A stretch of DNA of 64,000 nt. Origin: Phoronis australis (taxonomy: Eukaryota; Phoronida; Phoronidae). The notes under the pieces are model-generated. The model was given only the letters and a program-made list of their open reading frames with translations, was not told where the DNA came from and ran no database searches. Positions 41,801 through 56,800 of the stretch are shown here, piece after piece (position 1 is the first letter of the stretch; each line of letters opens with the position of its first letter). The translations under genes and the position numbers were made by a program. The stretch lies in assembly GCA_002633005.1 (NCBI GenBank), contig NMRA01000030.1, positions 1,599,015 to 1,663,014 of the forward strand, given 5' to 3'.

Positions 41801-44800
41801 GGTTGCCAGTTTCACAAAATACTAGTGAACTTCACTGAATCATGAAAACTATACAACATGATAACCCACAGTGAAAAATAACTAGACTTCACACAGCCAG
41901 TGAATGACAAGCGAGAGAATTACTAGTTACGTAACAACTTACAGTATCAGTTACTTTACCCACAGAGAGACAAGCTTCATCAAGAATAGCCAAGATGCCC
42001 TTATGTGGAGCTTCTACCAGATCACAGATGACTTTATTGTTGAAGTAGTCAACCTGGAAAGGTGAAGGAATGGATAAGAGGTAGGCAAAGGCAGGAACTA
42101 CAAACAATGAAAGGTGGTCAACTATTAAACACCCCATAGTGTTGGTAAGATATAGTTAAAATCAGAAACTTCCAACTGAAATTAATCATATTAGCGGTAG
42201 CCAACTTTGCCGCTTAAGTAACCATTGCACGCCTCTTGGTCCATTGTTTTATAGCATCGAACGTTCATTTGCCATATACAAAAAGAATCCCATTTCCAAC
42301 CCAAAACCTGAACTAAAAAACAGCTGTCAAAGATGGTACTGCAAAGGGCTTTAAGAAAGTATATGTTTAATTATGCAGAATAATCCATGCACATTTCACA
42401 GAGCACAACCATTAGAGTAGTATTGGAGAACACAGCATATAAAGTTGATCCAGTATTGGAGAACAAATATAAGACAGCTCATTCACTTCTATCAAAAGGT
42501 TCACTTGCACTGCAATAACAAAACACTCCCAGTCAACCCTCACAACACACCCAATANCCCCCCCCCCAACCAACACCAAATGAGTTGCAAGTCAACACCC
42601 CCACACCCCTAACCAACACCACGTGAGTTGCCAGTCAACTCCCTTCTCAACACCCCCAGAACTCATGTGTTGCCAGCCTTCTCAACACCTCTAGTGTTCA
42701 TGTGTTGCTAGTCAATCCCTCAACACCCTCAGTACTCGTGTGGTGTCAATCCATACCTCAACACCCTCAGTACTCACGTGTTGCCAGTCAATCCATTAAC
42801 ACCCACAGTACTCACATGTTGCCAGTCGATCCCTCAACACCCTCAGTACTCATGTGTTGCCAGTCAACCCCTCAACATCCACAGTACTCATGTGTTGCCA
42901 GTCAATCCCTTAACACCCACAGTACTCACATGTTGCCAGTGAATCCCTCAACACACTCAGTACTCATGTGTTGCCAGTCAATCCCTTAACACCCACAGTA
43001 CTCACATGCTGCCAGTCAATTCCCTCCCTCATGTATTCTTCCTGTTCCTGCCTCAACACAAGCTCAATGAACAATTGCTGAAGCTTCTCATTGCAGTAGT
43101 TGATGCAGAACTGTTCAAAGCTAAAACCAAACAATACATTCACATGTTCTTTTAAAACTGCCTTTCCCAGTGACTATTAAATTTTGAATAAACATGGAAA
43201 ACTTTAGGGTTAGATGCACACATAACATTTTTATTTCCAAATAATAACATTTCATTCTGAGCTGAGGCAGCTATTTGCAAGGCTAAATATTAAAGATTTT
43301 AGGCGAAAATCGTGTATCAACAGTTAATAACAGCTATTGGACCAAATACATGTCCTGCCCAGAAATATACCTCATCAGGCAATTAGAAATAATCAGTTTT
43401 CAGCTGATCAATACCAAAATCTAGCAGCAAAAATTAAAAAGTTTTTTATACCTAACATACATAGAGAATTTCTACCAATAACACTGTCAATTATTAGCCT
43501 GCCCAGTACTCGGTGTATTCTTCATTTCTGTTCCAAAACTGAGCATGCTGAAGATGGCGGACAGGAATGGAATTTAAAAGTTAAAAAACTCATGAAATAT
43601 CTTGTGGTAATACACAACAGATAACAAATACTTGTTAAAGGAAAAATATTAAGTGACTCTGCAATTTGCCAGGCCAAAATGTTGGAGACAAACTTGGTAT
43701 TCAGTGACTAGAGACAAAATTAAAGTCTTGCTTCAACATTTAAGATATTGAGACAATGGCAACTGTTTACAACCACTAGGCAGGGATCGAACCTGTTGTT
43801 GTCAAATATTTCAAAGCCGTAGATATCCAACACTCCTATCACTGTGTTACGTCCATGACGCACTACGTCAGCAGGAACATGGATGGCATCGTTGATTCTG
43901 CTCACTATCCAAGAAAACATCCGTTCATACACAGCCTGAAAGAGTGTTCAGAGTTCTTACCAGTACATCGACAGAAAACAGAGTACATAGAATTATAGTG
44001 TTGATTTGCTATGACATCATAATACAAACCCTCATGCCTAGGATTGTACTATTAACACAACATTAATAACATAAACTGTACACTAAACAACACATATGAC
44101 TCATGCGGTACAATAAAGTACAAGGTGCAAAAACATTGTTATAATCTTGTTAAGTTTGCATCTATTATCAGCAGTTGATATCAGTCTGGCCAAATAATAC
44201 TAACAATATAAGCCCCGTGGAGGGCTGGGTGTTCCTAGTCTTTGTAACGAATTCATTGTTTAAATTCATTTGAACACATGTCACTATAATAAAAAATTAC
44301 TTACTTACTGTCTTACTAACAGCACTTAAAATTCTAACATAGAACAATACCTTACTCTCGACTAGCTACTGAATAACAGATGTAAAAGTGCCAAACTCAC
44401 ACAAGTTCCATCTTAGTACACACATCTTATATAAAAATGCCGTACCAACACCTAATAGACCACCAAACACCAGAAACACAGTACAAGAGAAAAGTAGTGA
44501 GACAAAATACCGTTTTCCCGTCATGACGTCAAATTCTAATAACAGCAAAAATGATTGATAATAACCATTAGCGCGGCAAAATCCTAATTACAAAATGACT
44601 TAGCCAACTTGCTAACTTTCCTGTTATTTCCCTTTCATTCTCTGTCATGAGGGGAGACTACTCTGATTTTGGGTTCCACTTCTGTCCAGTCGCCATGACG
44701 GGGAATTCTGCATCATTTTGTCTGAATACCTTTGGCTTATACTGTACTATAACTTTACCTTAGCTAATGCATCCTTTGCATAGGCTGCTTCTGAGACAGT

Positions 44801-47800
44801 ATGTCCTTTCTCCATTACCTCCCCCCTTGCGGCAACAACACGGAAGCACAGTGCCTTCTCCATGGAGTCTAAACTGACCGACAGTAGTTGAGCCACAGTG
44901 GACAGATGGTCCTTGTCCTTGACGGCAATGTTGTCACCATCTTCCGACACGTACTCCACCTCCCCCTGTTGGCGAAGAAGGTAAGTCAACAACCTACAGT
45001 ACACCATCAAGCTGTCGGTCTCCATGATAACAGAAGCTATACAACTACAACAAAACTATTTGCAAGCCAGCACAAATGTTTAATGTAATCAGTTTAAAAC
45101 ACCATGGCTGTTGTTGAGAGAGGGAGAGGGATAGTGAGGGGGGTGGAGGAAGAGGGGAAGGAGAGACGTCCTATGCCCAGCTACCATCAGACTATGTTTT
45201 GAGAAACTGTGGGTCTTTGAAAAACGAAAACAGGTCAATTTTGTCAATTATTTTTGTGCAAAATTGGTAAGATTTTATTGTCAGGACCGGCTGAGTTTGA
45301 AAAACAAAATGCTTAAGAAATCAATTTATTTTTATTGAACTCAATCCTGCCCAGCATCTTGTAAGATTGATAAGCTTCATACCAGATGAATGACAGCTGC
45401 TACAATCTTCCAGAGTGTCTCTGAAGCCTGCTGTGAGATACCCGTTGCCTTCATAGCCTCCATTACAGTCTTGTAGTCCGACCGGTCATTAATAGATGCC
45501 ACCTGGTAAGGAGGACACACTTGTAACTGAACGAAGAATGACCGTGTTTTGATACTCTCAAGCACACATACTGAAAGATCTGCATTTAGATTTTCCTCAG
45601 CAATCCCAAATGCTTGCTGCAATTTTGATGTTTTGTATTTTTTTGTATATACACCATTAAAGAAGAGTGACAGTTGGAATTTCATGATCACATAGATACA
45701 CGATGCAGCTATACCCAATAGCCTCAACTGATCATTACTATGCCCATTCAGAACACATTCAAGCACAACAGTGAAACCCTTCATCTTGTATTTCTCTTTA
45801 CTAAATATGAGCAGGTCTGAGTGTAGAGATGGAAGCAGCTAGACCCACCGTACCTTTGGCTCGCCCCCCTGTGACACATAGTGGTACTTCTGCGGAGTGC
45901 GCTCCAGTTTATATTCAGCCAGTTTCTGCTCGGGACAGCCATACAGCAGTTGGTAGAAGGAGTGGAAGTTGCGCTCACCTGGCTGTTGGTAGACAACACG
46001 TGACTGTGAGGGAAAACAAGGATATCATGGTCAGAATGCAAAGACCTGGATGCACCACAAGTACAGTATGGGGGGGTTATGCCACTTTATAACACTGGAA
46101 TATAAAGTGCCCCCATTGTCACGCACCATCATAACCCTCCATCCTAGCCAGCAATCAGATTATCCTAGATAAATATAACAACAATCTGAATCTAACAACA
46201 GACTGCCTTTAGACTCATGCAGATTGATTGCACAAACACATGCTGGGAGTATTGCTTCTCTACCTTTGCATAAGATAGTTGCCACCAATAGGGTCTCTCC
46301 TGATGTCTACAGAACACTATCCAGGTGTACATTAAGTGAGTGAACACACTGCACCCTACTGACAGTTTTGCCTTCCTACCTTCTCCAGTAGATAGTTGCT
46401 GATATGTCCACCAATAGGGTCTCCCTTGAAGTCAAAGTTAATGTCCATATACTTGCCAAATCGGCTAGAGTTATCATTACGGTTGGTCTTGGCATTACCA
46501 AAGGCTTCCAGAATGGCATTTGATCGAATGAGAACATCTTTTACCCTGAAATCAGAATGCAAGTGTAAAAAATGACAAGAGACCCATTCCTACACTGAGG
46601 CTGTGTTGCATAAAAGTGTGGGTGAGTTTGATTGATGTTTGACACATTGTTCAACAATGTGAAAGTGTAGCATAGTACTCTCACGTTTGTTGTTGTTATC
46701 CAACATGTAACATTTATGCAACAGGCGCAGTTATAGTCTAAACAGCACATTCAAAAGACTTGAGATGCCTTGGATGTGAGTCTTCTGACCGGCACATTGG
46801 TGTACAACACAGCAGCTTTAAAATATGTACTATATACCGAATGAGTATATAAGCCGATATGCTTCATACAATACAATGTGTTATAAATTCAAAGAAAACT
46901 TTAAGCTCAACTGCTTCTCTCATAGGCATATCCAACTATTCTTTGTTTTTGTGCATAACACGGTGTTTAAAGTGTATATTGAACATCATTGGCACTTTTC
47001 GTTTATTAGTTAACGCAAAAGTAAATACGCATTAACGTCGGCCATTTTGTAACATAAGTTAAGTTCCATTCACACAATACCACCACCCAATGGAACATAC
47101 GGTAACACAACATATTGAGTCTTCAGCTATTTTGCACACACACAATACCCAAATTGTATTTTCAATTGTTTCAAAAACTGAAGGCCTGGCTACAAACAAT
47201 CCGTTTTTTGCCATAAACAAGACATGACAGTCATGAAACAGTACATTCTTACTCTTTACTTTTGTTCAAAAATTGAACAAAATAGCATTCCACTGCTCAG
47301 CCATGTTATGTGATCAATAGGTGGCACTGTACGAACTAAAAATTATATTCTTGGGGTGTGCCAAGTTTGGCGGCAGTTTGAGGTATGCATTACAAGTAGG
47401 TTCAGTGAATCTGGTTTGCTAGTGCTTGTGAACTTGTTGTGAATCAGCGAACTCCAATAGTTCTTTTTCTTCAAAATGGTGGCTCCCGTAGCAGTGATGC
47501 ATTCTAGTGCACACTGAGGAATCTGTTGGGATGGCAGCAATTCCGGAGCACATTGTAAATTTGCTTTCAGAAAACTAGTGTTGGCTTATGTCTACCATTG
47601 GCAAGGAAGTGGTAATTCTTGGCTGAAAAGTGACCAATTAAGAACATTTCAAACACGCATGAAACACAACATACCTGTGACAAGGCACAGGATATATCCC
47701 ATTACCAAACATGTCCAACGCTAGTAAGGCCAAAAAAGCATTGTTGGTTTTAGTCTGTATAACATTATTAAAATTCACTTTCCAAAGACACCTAATAAAT

Positions 47801-50800
47801 TGCAAAAGTAAGCAAGAGATAAGACATGGATTCATCCTTACCTTTCTACCTCCTTTTGACCGCTGACATTGGTGACCGCGGCAATGTACCTCATGATGAT
47901 CTTGGAGGCTTCTGTCTTACCTGAGCCGCTCTCACCTGTAAATCACAGAGTATAAAAGGTTAGAATGCTCACATAAATGTGGTGAGCAGACTACGCTCAC
48001 CTCTCGAACATTGTCAAAAGAGTGAGGTTAAAGTACTATCAAACAGAGGTAACAAAAAGCCAGTACCCTGCTGACATAGACAAACCGTATAACACCAAGG
48101 GTTCCAGGTAAGGTTCAATTCTACACAGCTATTTCACACATTTGGCATATCCATCATTGCCATAGGTAGCATTTTTCCATAAAATATAATTACTCAAGAC
48201 CAAACCACAGTCTGTGTTTTAACCACCTTCACTGGAGAGTGGCATGTACTGAGTATTTGTATCATACCATTTAACTTTCCCTTAAGTTATCAGATTCCCG
48301 ATTTTAATGAGGTTGAGCGCTCTACCACACAGTTCACTCACCAGATTGCAAGCATCTAGTCATAATACAACTTAATTGTCCTATCTAAACAACACAACGA
48401 AACTACTTATTGTAAATACTATATTTTCAATCACAAATAGTTTTGTCATTATGTTTACCGGATTCTTTTAGTTAGCAAAAACCAACAAAATATCAAAACA
48501 ACACAAAGGAGTAAGAAATATGGTCACTGCCGTTTTAAGTTGTGGGCTTACTTTTCTCATTCAAAGACTAACAGGTAAGAAAATCTCCATGCTTTAAAAC
48601 CTTGAGGTGATTGTGTTGTATCTTGACCTCATGCGACACCGGAAGTCAATATTGCAAATACATAATGGTGTTAACTCTTATATGCTGCCAGTCATAGAAA
48701 TAACCATAGCAACACTGTTGTTTTAAAATCAACTATGGTTCAAAAATTAGAGGAGTTATATAAATAGTTATCCAAGGGGGCTTGTTATTATGGGTGTGTG
48801 CAAATATCAAAGCATCAAGCAAATGTACCAAATGTCCTCATTGTTCTCTGTGATGACTTTCTTGTCACATGGGTCAACAGATCAAGAGAGGCACATGTCT
48901 ATTACAACAGGAGCTTCTTGCACACATGACAACAAGCAAACAAAGGCACCACCTCTGTTGCAGCCATTGCACTCTGTACAAAGATTCTTGTAATATAGAA
49001 TTCATGCTCATCTCAACAGGAACACATCCATGAAATTCTGCAATGATCCTTCCAGAGGTCTGGCGGAGAGACAGGTGGGCGAAGATGATAGATCGAAAAT
49101 AACAAAAATGGCCACTGTGGAGTCGAATCCATCAGAAAATGAGGTGACATTGTCTTAATACAGAACAAATTTCATGAATGTCCAGAAAGGAACTCGACAG
49201 ACATAGAGTAAAGCAAAAAATGAAACTGCCACCACGGAACACAGCAATAATCAATTAATTCTATCCAAACTCTATCAGAGCCATCAAATGCATGATAGCA
49301 ACTTGCAGCTTGCCATTCATTTCTTTTAGGTTTCGCTTTGCTTATATACTTAGACCTTCAAAACTATTATTTTTACACCAATATTCTTAACATGCAGAGT
49401 TTAACTGGGAAGCTGGAATACCCACCAAATCAGAGAAGAGATCCATTTGTAGCGGGTTTCCATGAAAACTTCACATATCCGTAGCTTTGTTCCAGACCAC
49501 CATTTTCCAAGAACCTAACCCTTCCATGGGGTTATTTTGGAAAGTTGTATTAACCCATTAAGCCTGATGAAGTACAAGGAGTGCTACCATATCAAAAATG
49601 TGTACACCAGTTTCAGTAATATCAACAAAAAACTTCTGTGGATGTCTTTGAATAGAAAAGGAAGCTTTTCTAAATAGATCTGTGAGAATTTCAACGAACA
49701 ACATGCCCTTTTGTGGGGGATTGTGTCCTGGATTACAGGGCAATGGACCTATCTTTTATCCTGGAGATAAGAAAGCGTGTGGCCTATTTTTTTGAAATTA
49801 GTCCCATTTTCGAGTCTCCCATTGATGTCGGGAAGGCGAAGAATTTCAGATCATGCATCCACTGGTATTGGCCCAGTTTATCAAACTTTTTCACATCGGA
49901 GTTGCAGCCCAAAACACAGCAGTATGTAATACTTTGTTGGCATTGGAAGGACAAATAAAGTAATGCAACCAAGAAAAATTAGTAAATAATCAGCCAACAA
50001 CAAATAACATGTGAAGCTAGAGTGGCACGAAAAAGGACGGCCCTATTGAAATATATATATCATATACTGTAAACTCTTGCACAGGAATTTCAGTCAGTGG
50101 ATGATTACACCACTTGTCCAAGGCTTTTACTCAGACAGAAGGCAATGAGCTGAGCTGACAGTGTGCCCTCACGAAATTTACCTCCCTAGGTTTCCCACAT
50201 GCAGCCAAGCACACATGGTAGCAGTGAGTGAGAGACAAATTAGCTGTTGTCAGCTGATGCAATAATTAATTCTCCTTGGCTATCAATTGTGATCTACTAA
50301 GGCTCAGCTCGCCCCCCATACTGAGAAGATTGATGCCCACAAGTGAAAGAAATCCAACTAGAGAAACATTAACCTAACTGCCTGGCAAAGATTTTATAGA
50401 TACCTAAGATCTCCGACTTATGACCTAAATAGTCACAGCGTTACAAGTAGCGCCACCTTCTGGAAGGCGCTCAAATTCAGCATAATAACACGGTATATAG
50501 TATCTTTGCTGCCTGGTGAGGCAAAATCTAACAGTTCATTTTAATGCAGACATGAGTAATGAGCTGAGCTCATTTGCATTTGAAATGCATAGCTCTCTGT
50601 TTGCACTGGTCTTATCAGACAATGCAGAACTTAACAACAGTCCAGGAGGAAGTAGATCACTGTAGTTTAATGTAACATCACTATAAGCTACAGTAATAAT
50701 AATGCACTAGACACCAACTGGAGTACAGTAACACTAACCACAAACTAGTTGAACATTGTATAAATAAACCCATTTCCTACTCTTACCAAATCCTGTAAAT

Positions 50801-53800
50801 GAGGGCAACTGCTCATAGCATTCCCATATATGCTTGTCAATGAGTGGTCACTGATCAACTCAACAGCCTGTTACATGGAGTTTCCAAAATAAACTAGACA
50901 AACTTACACAGAACTACCCAAACTACACAACCTATGGCAAACTTCACACCAGAATTATTTGTCAGTTTAGTCTCACTTCAGTCCTTTCGAACTATTTTTA
51001 CAAAATTTAGAGAGGCGTTTAAGGTAGGCCAACTGCCCATAATAGTTTATTTGTGAATGGATTTGCACACTGTATGTTTCCACAAATAATATGAAGCAAC
51101 ACCTGCAGAGACTGTCAGACCTAGTGAGAACCAGAACTGAAACACAGTCCAGGAAAAATAATGAAATAGACAGTGGTGGTTTTGTGTATTAAACTTGGTC
51201 GAATTTTCAAAGTACCATATTCGCCCTAATAAGCACCCAGGGCGCTTAGAAAAATTCGCTTCAGGAAGGGGGCACTGGACACTAATTAGGGCGAATACAG
51301 TATCTTGTTTATTTTGAAAACTACAGCACCTATGAATAACAAAACCAAAGAATCAATTTACTGAATATGGCTTCCAATGTAAATCACATAGTAGAACTAC
51401 CAACACCTTGAAACAGGGGGAACAAGTAATTTAATTTCATTAGAATCAAATGTGCAATGTGGTCTATTTGTCCAGTGAAAACTTGAAATACCCGGTAGGT
51501 ATAGGGTCCCATAGTATGAATGCATGGACTACACTCATACAGCACGTGATATCAAGTGGTGGGAAGGATAGAATTAAAACCACTACTGTTTTGAACAAAG
51601 CTCAAGAAAAAGACAAGTGATGAAGTCATTTTATGTGCTTATCATTATCTCAAGCACACTGCCAGTTCATTCTAAAGCCCAGAGGCCACTTCTTGTACGA
51701 AAGAATGAATAAGTTGAGAACATTTTAATTTTATGCAGCAAAGTTCTGTTTCTTTTTTACAACACAGAAGTTTATTTAAAGAACAGCCTCATTGGGATAT
51801 TTTACGGTACCATAAAAATCAACTTTATCTCAACCTGTCCTTGAACAGTGATATGAAGTTTTGCGAGCACTTCCATGGTACAGTGAGTGCCCTTGATGAG
51901 CAGTTCTCAGGTACCGTAATGGCTACTAAATTTAGGTCCAGCATCATTTTGGCATTGCTTGGAATGACATACAATGTGTGTCGTGTCTGTCTCAAGATTA
52001 ATCGTACAAAAGCTCAGGTGGTGGCGATAGGTTCTCAAACAATAATTTTGTATTCTCAGGTACATGTGAAAAACATTGTCAAGAAGATTGGTGCGAGAAC
52101 AAAATGAAGAAATTAGGCCAACATTCAGTACTTGACACCGTTCTAATCTGCAAGTTCATGGACATCGCTTCTCAGGCTCTTGTTTTGATGGGCCTCATGA
52201 AGCTCATGGTGTTGCGCGTCAAGTTTCAAACGTGTCATCGCAGCCGCAAACTTTACTACAAGAATACAAAATAGGAAATGCTAGACTTGAGCCTGCTATG
52301 GTGTACTTGAGCGATGTACATGGAGTTGCATTGCCGACTGGCACAGGGGGTGGCAGAGTTACTCAAAGCTAAAAGTCGACTTCACCACACACCAGAGTGA
52401 TCCAGGGACACCCTTGGCTGGTGACTGAATGCAGTAGAAAAACACCATGATGTGAACATACAGGTTCAAGCATGTAAAGGAGAGAAAGGGAAAATATTCA
52501 GTATGAAGTAAAGTAGCCTAGGGCTAAAAGTCTTACAACATAAAGTTCTGTGAAGATATACCATAAACGTTCGGGTTAACGCCCATGCTCAGTTAACCGC
52601 CCTCCCCCTACTTTAGGTGGATTTTCAATTTAACCGCCCACTGCTCGGTTAAGCGCCCCCCTGTGATTTTTTAAGATTTCCAATTAAGCACCCACCTCTC
52701 GGTTAAGCGCCCATCCCCGTCTTTTAAAGAATGGAGATTTAGTGCCCAGTGCTAAGGAAACGCGCGATTTCCCGACTTTTAGAAAAATATCGATGATCAC
52801 AATGAGCGCAACGACGCCGGGCCTCCAAGACGGTGGTTTAGCAATGTGAATTGCAATTATACAAGTAACGAGTTATTGTCCTGGGTCATGGACTCACTTC
52901 AAAATATAATACTTGAACGTTTTTGTCACTTTATTTTCTTTGCAAAGTTTAAGAACACCGCCGGAGTCAAAACCTCCGCTTTCAGCGACTTTGTCTGCCG
53001 CGTTGAGTTTTCGTCTGCAGTGCACTTGATAAAACATATATTCGAAAAAATCAGGCCAGAGACAATGGTTAAAAGTATATAGTCACGCCCGTTTCTGTTA
53101 CTTAGGACTGTCGCTATTCTCTTTTGATGTGTGACTTTGTAGTGGTGCACTCTTTGGAGTGCATGTTACCTTGACACCAACATGTGATTGACAGGTGACT
53201 CGCACGTAGGCCCTACGCGCGTGCTGAATCCCGCCGCTATCTTTGGCCATAAAAAAACGAGATGCATATTGAAAGAGGCCGTTATATTACTTGACGGCAT
53301 TTCCAAGTCACGATTGTCAACCGACTGAGTCATTGCGCGCTAACAACGGGACCGAACAGTGCCGCAGTGCGATATTGCAAGTGATATAAATAGGATAATC
53401 TGGACATCTTGCATGAAAAATAAATGTTTTTCCACCACGAAGTTTGGTAAGGTGATCGTTTATGAATTGAAGCATCGCTGTTTTGTAGCGTTTTATCACA
53501 TATTTATACCGTGGCTCGAAATTTTATTCTTGATTGACGAGTGGCTCACGGCCGCTTGACCCCGATTCTTGTCTTGGGCCTACTTCTTTGCCGAGCATGT
53601 TTGGCACAACGGCAAGTGAGCAATGCCGGGCAGTCGAGATAAAACAGCAAGCCACAGAACCATACGCTGAAAATGTCATTGAGTCACGGAGTATCGACTA
53701 TAAACATCCCAAACACAAAAAAACTCTGAATTAAGGTTTTCAAACCGTTATTACAACCAATTTTAAAACTGCTCTCTGACTATGAACTTGGCAGCTAGTA

Positions 53801-56800
53801 ACCATAAATTTGATGTCTGCTATGGTCTCTGCAACACATGAAGCTTGCACGCGCGCACTTTAGCAAGATGAAATAGTTGCAATCCAAGTAGAGACTGCGT
53901 GGTCACTGGTCATCTGCGCTCTACAAGACCGCAAGACGGCACGGGGCTATTACTCAGCAATTCCATAAATTTAACAGTGAATAACTAATCTGAGGCATGA
54001 TAACCTTTGTTAGGATCATCCGCTGTTATGACATTTTCCCGTCATGTGGCGACGTGACGATAACGCTCTTTGAAAAGTGCTACGCGTTCCGAGTAGGCCT
54101 ATGTGTGTGGTGTGGGAACTTAGATCACGAGGTAAGATTAACCGCCCAGGGCGCTTGCCTGTCGTAATAAGCGCCCATGTTCGGTTAACCGCCCACCCTG
54201 GATTTTTTGAAGTTTCACGTTTAAGCGCCCATGTCTGGTTAACCGCCCACCCCCGATTTTTTGGGTTTTCCAATTTAACCGCCCAGGGCGTTAACCCGAA
54301 CGTTTACGGTAAGGTATACACATGATGACCGAATGATTTCATGCAAAAGTCACCAATCCTAAGATAGCAATAATGGACATTCATGGTGCAGAATTGGACA
54401 TTTCCAGGTAACTTTTGTTGACTCTTGGCTAACAGAAGCTGAGATACTGAAACTGGTGGTCATTTCAATATTACAGGACAATACGAAGCCTGTGTATGGG
54501 ACCTCTCAAAAATGACCATTACAGTACCAGGAAAGGTATTGCTGTACACTGGGTGGGACCACTAATATGATAACCTGTACTCAGATATCAGAGTTTCTAA
54601 GCTTTATCAGAGATCATAAAAGTCACTAACATAGATCAAGTAACCTTTTATCTTTCATTGGGAGTTCTTTAATTTATTACCAGAGTACCAATGATGGAGC
54701 ATTGTAAGTTACTGGTAGATCATAGAAAAATTATCTCAAGACTATATGCACAAAACACAAAGGATGTAATGGTCAGTGTGAAAGATAAAAGAATTGGTTT
54801 AGGATCAAAACTAAAACTGTGAGTTAACATCACAGTAAAGCAGGTAGATTTAACACATCAATACTTCAACACATTGTGATAAGTTGACAGCAGTTGTTGC
54901 CAATAATGACATGTTTTATGTTATTAATTGCTGATACTATGTTCAAATACTGATTAATCTAACGTTCTAAACACTTCACTGAATTTATTGTCCAAACATT
55001 ACACAAGTTTTATAAAAATTCCAAACAACAATAATTTCACAGAACCACATTGCAACAACTTCTACGACTGGAGTATCAGCACCATAATGGAAGGGCCTTT
55101 CTGAAAGTTCAAGAAACTTAAGTTTCCATGGGGACTACTCTTGTACCAGAGATACATTGGTCTGAATTGTATTACTACACACTGCACATCGTGAAACACC
55201 TACAACCTATGAGCAAGTAACATTGCCTTGAAGTGGTACACAACACTGGTGGTACATGACACTAGTGGTACACGACACTAGTGGTACACGGTACTAGTGG
55301 TACACGACACTATTGGTACACGACACTAGTGGTACATGACACTAGTGGTACACGACACTATTGGTACATGACACTATTGGTACACGGCACTAGTGGTACA
55401 CGACACTATTGGTACACGACACTATTGGTACACGACACTAGTGGTACATGACACTAGTGGTACATGACACTCCAAATGAAGCCCTTGTAGTGCCTAGCAT
55501 GAACTTAAAACCGTAATACCATGGCCCATGGCATCTGACTGTAACTTGACAAAAATGCTACTTTAATTATGAAGGCAAAGTCTGTCTAGTTTATTTTGAA
55601 AACTACAGTAGTTGTTATATAAATATGGCTGGCAGCAATGCTGTTTGGTTACAACTTGTCTTATTAAGCCTTGGGCAAAAGTTCATATAATGGCTTACCA
55701 AGCTCAGTTTTCATTAAAAACAAATAGACCAAATAAATCATTGTTTTTCTTTGAAATAGGTATTAACTGGTTGTTTTCTCAACACCCCACTAATCCTAAG
55801 AAGCAATTCAATCATTACAGCTGTCAAAAAAGCACTTTGCTCTCAGATTTTTCTAACAGAATGTTCAAAAACCTTGATGGCAATCATACAGGTTAGGCAG
55901 TCAGGGACTGGAAATGAGGCATGGACGTTTTAAACACCATTTTGATTGTCATTTCAATATATGGTGTAAAACATCAACTTTAGTTGTCATTTTGTTACTG
56001 GTTAAAAACAGTGGATTCTATTTCGCATGTGCAAGCAAAATCTGACAGCCTCAATAAGGGACATCTGCAGATAACAGCGGTGGTTCACCAAATGCAACAT
56101 ACAAGGGCACTTCACGTCATCAGGTCCACCCACTTGCCTTGGAGCACAAAACCTGAAGTGTTTTTATTTTATTCAAGAAATATGGCCAGAGGGAGATTAT
56201 TGGGTGTTAATTGGTCTTTGACAGATGCCAGAAATCGAAAGCATTCTTTCAGGGACCAAAACAGATAGTGTGGAGTATTCTTGCATATAAGAGGATTTGG
56301 AAGTAATTTTTGCAGGTTACTATGCAGTGTTTTCCACGACCGGTTTTGACTCCAAGGGGCAACGAGTTTAAATTTTGCTGCCTCGGGTTTGGAGAATGCC
56401 TCGAGTTTAAAAAGTGTCACGCCAAGTTAAAACTTTAACTGGCTTGCCCTCAGAATCAAAAATGAGGATGAATTTGCCATCATCACCCATAGTTCCATTG
56501 CTATGAGGCAGTTAACAATACATATATGACCTAATATTTGTAATAATAGAGTGTAAATTATTGCTAAAAAAGTAGGAAGAAATTCTTTTTCTAACATAAT
56601 TTTATGGTGTTAGCTACCTTACCTTAATAATTGATTAGCCAGCAATATTATTTTAACTTTAAAAATTTGCACCTAAACCTGTAAATTAACAATTTGATAT
56701 GCTTAATTTTGGACTGACATCTGGTAGCGAATTAGAACTTATTCAACAGGACAACAGGTGTCACTGAAAACTAGGTCACACCAGATCACATGTTAGTAGT

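Noticed and set aside
42702-42989. 95-codon plus-strand ORF with repeated peptide
   Set aside because: Produced by the 38-bp minisatellite; antisense to the myosin intron and without domain similarity.
51733-52107. 124-codon plus-strand ORF in myosin intron 2
   Set aside because: No recognisable domain and AT-rich surroundings.
55234-55472. CRISPR-like array
   Set aside because: Continuous 16-bp tandem units with no unique spacers, in an animal intron.
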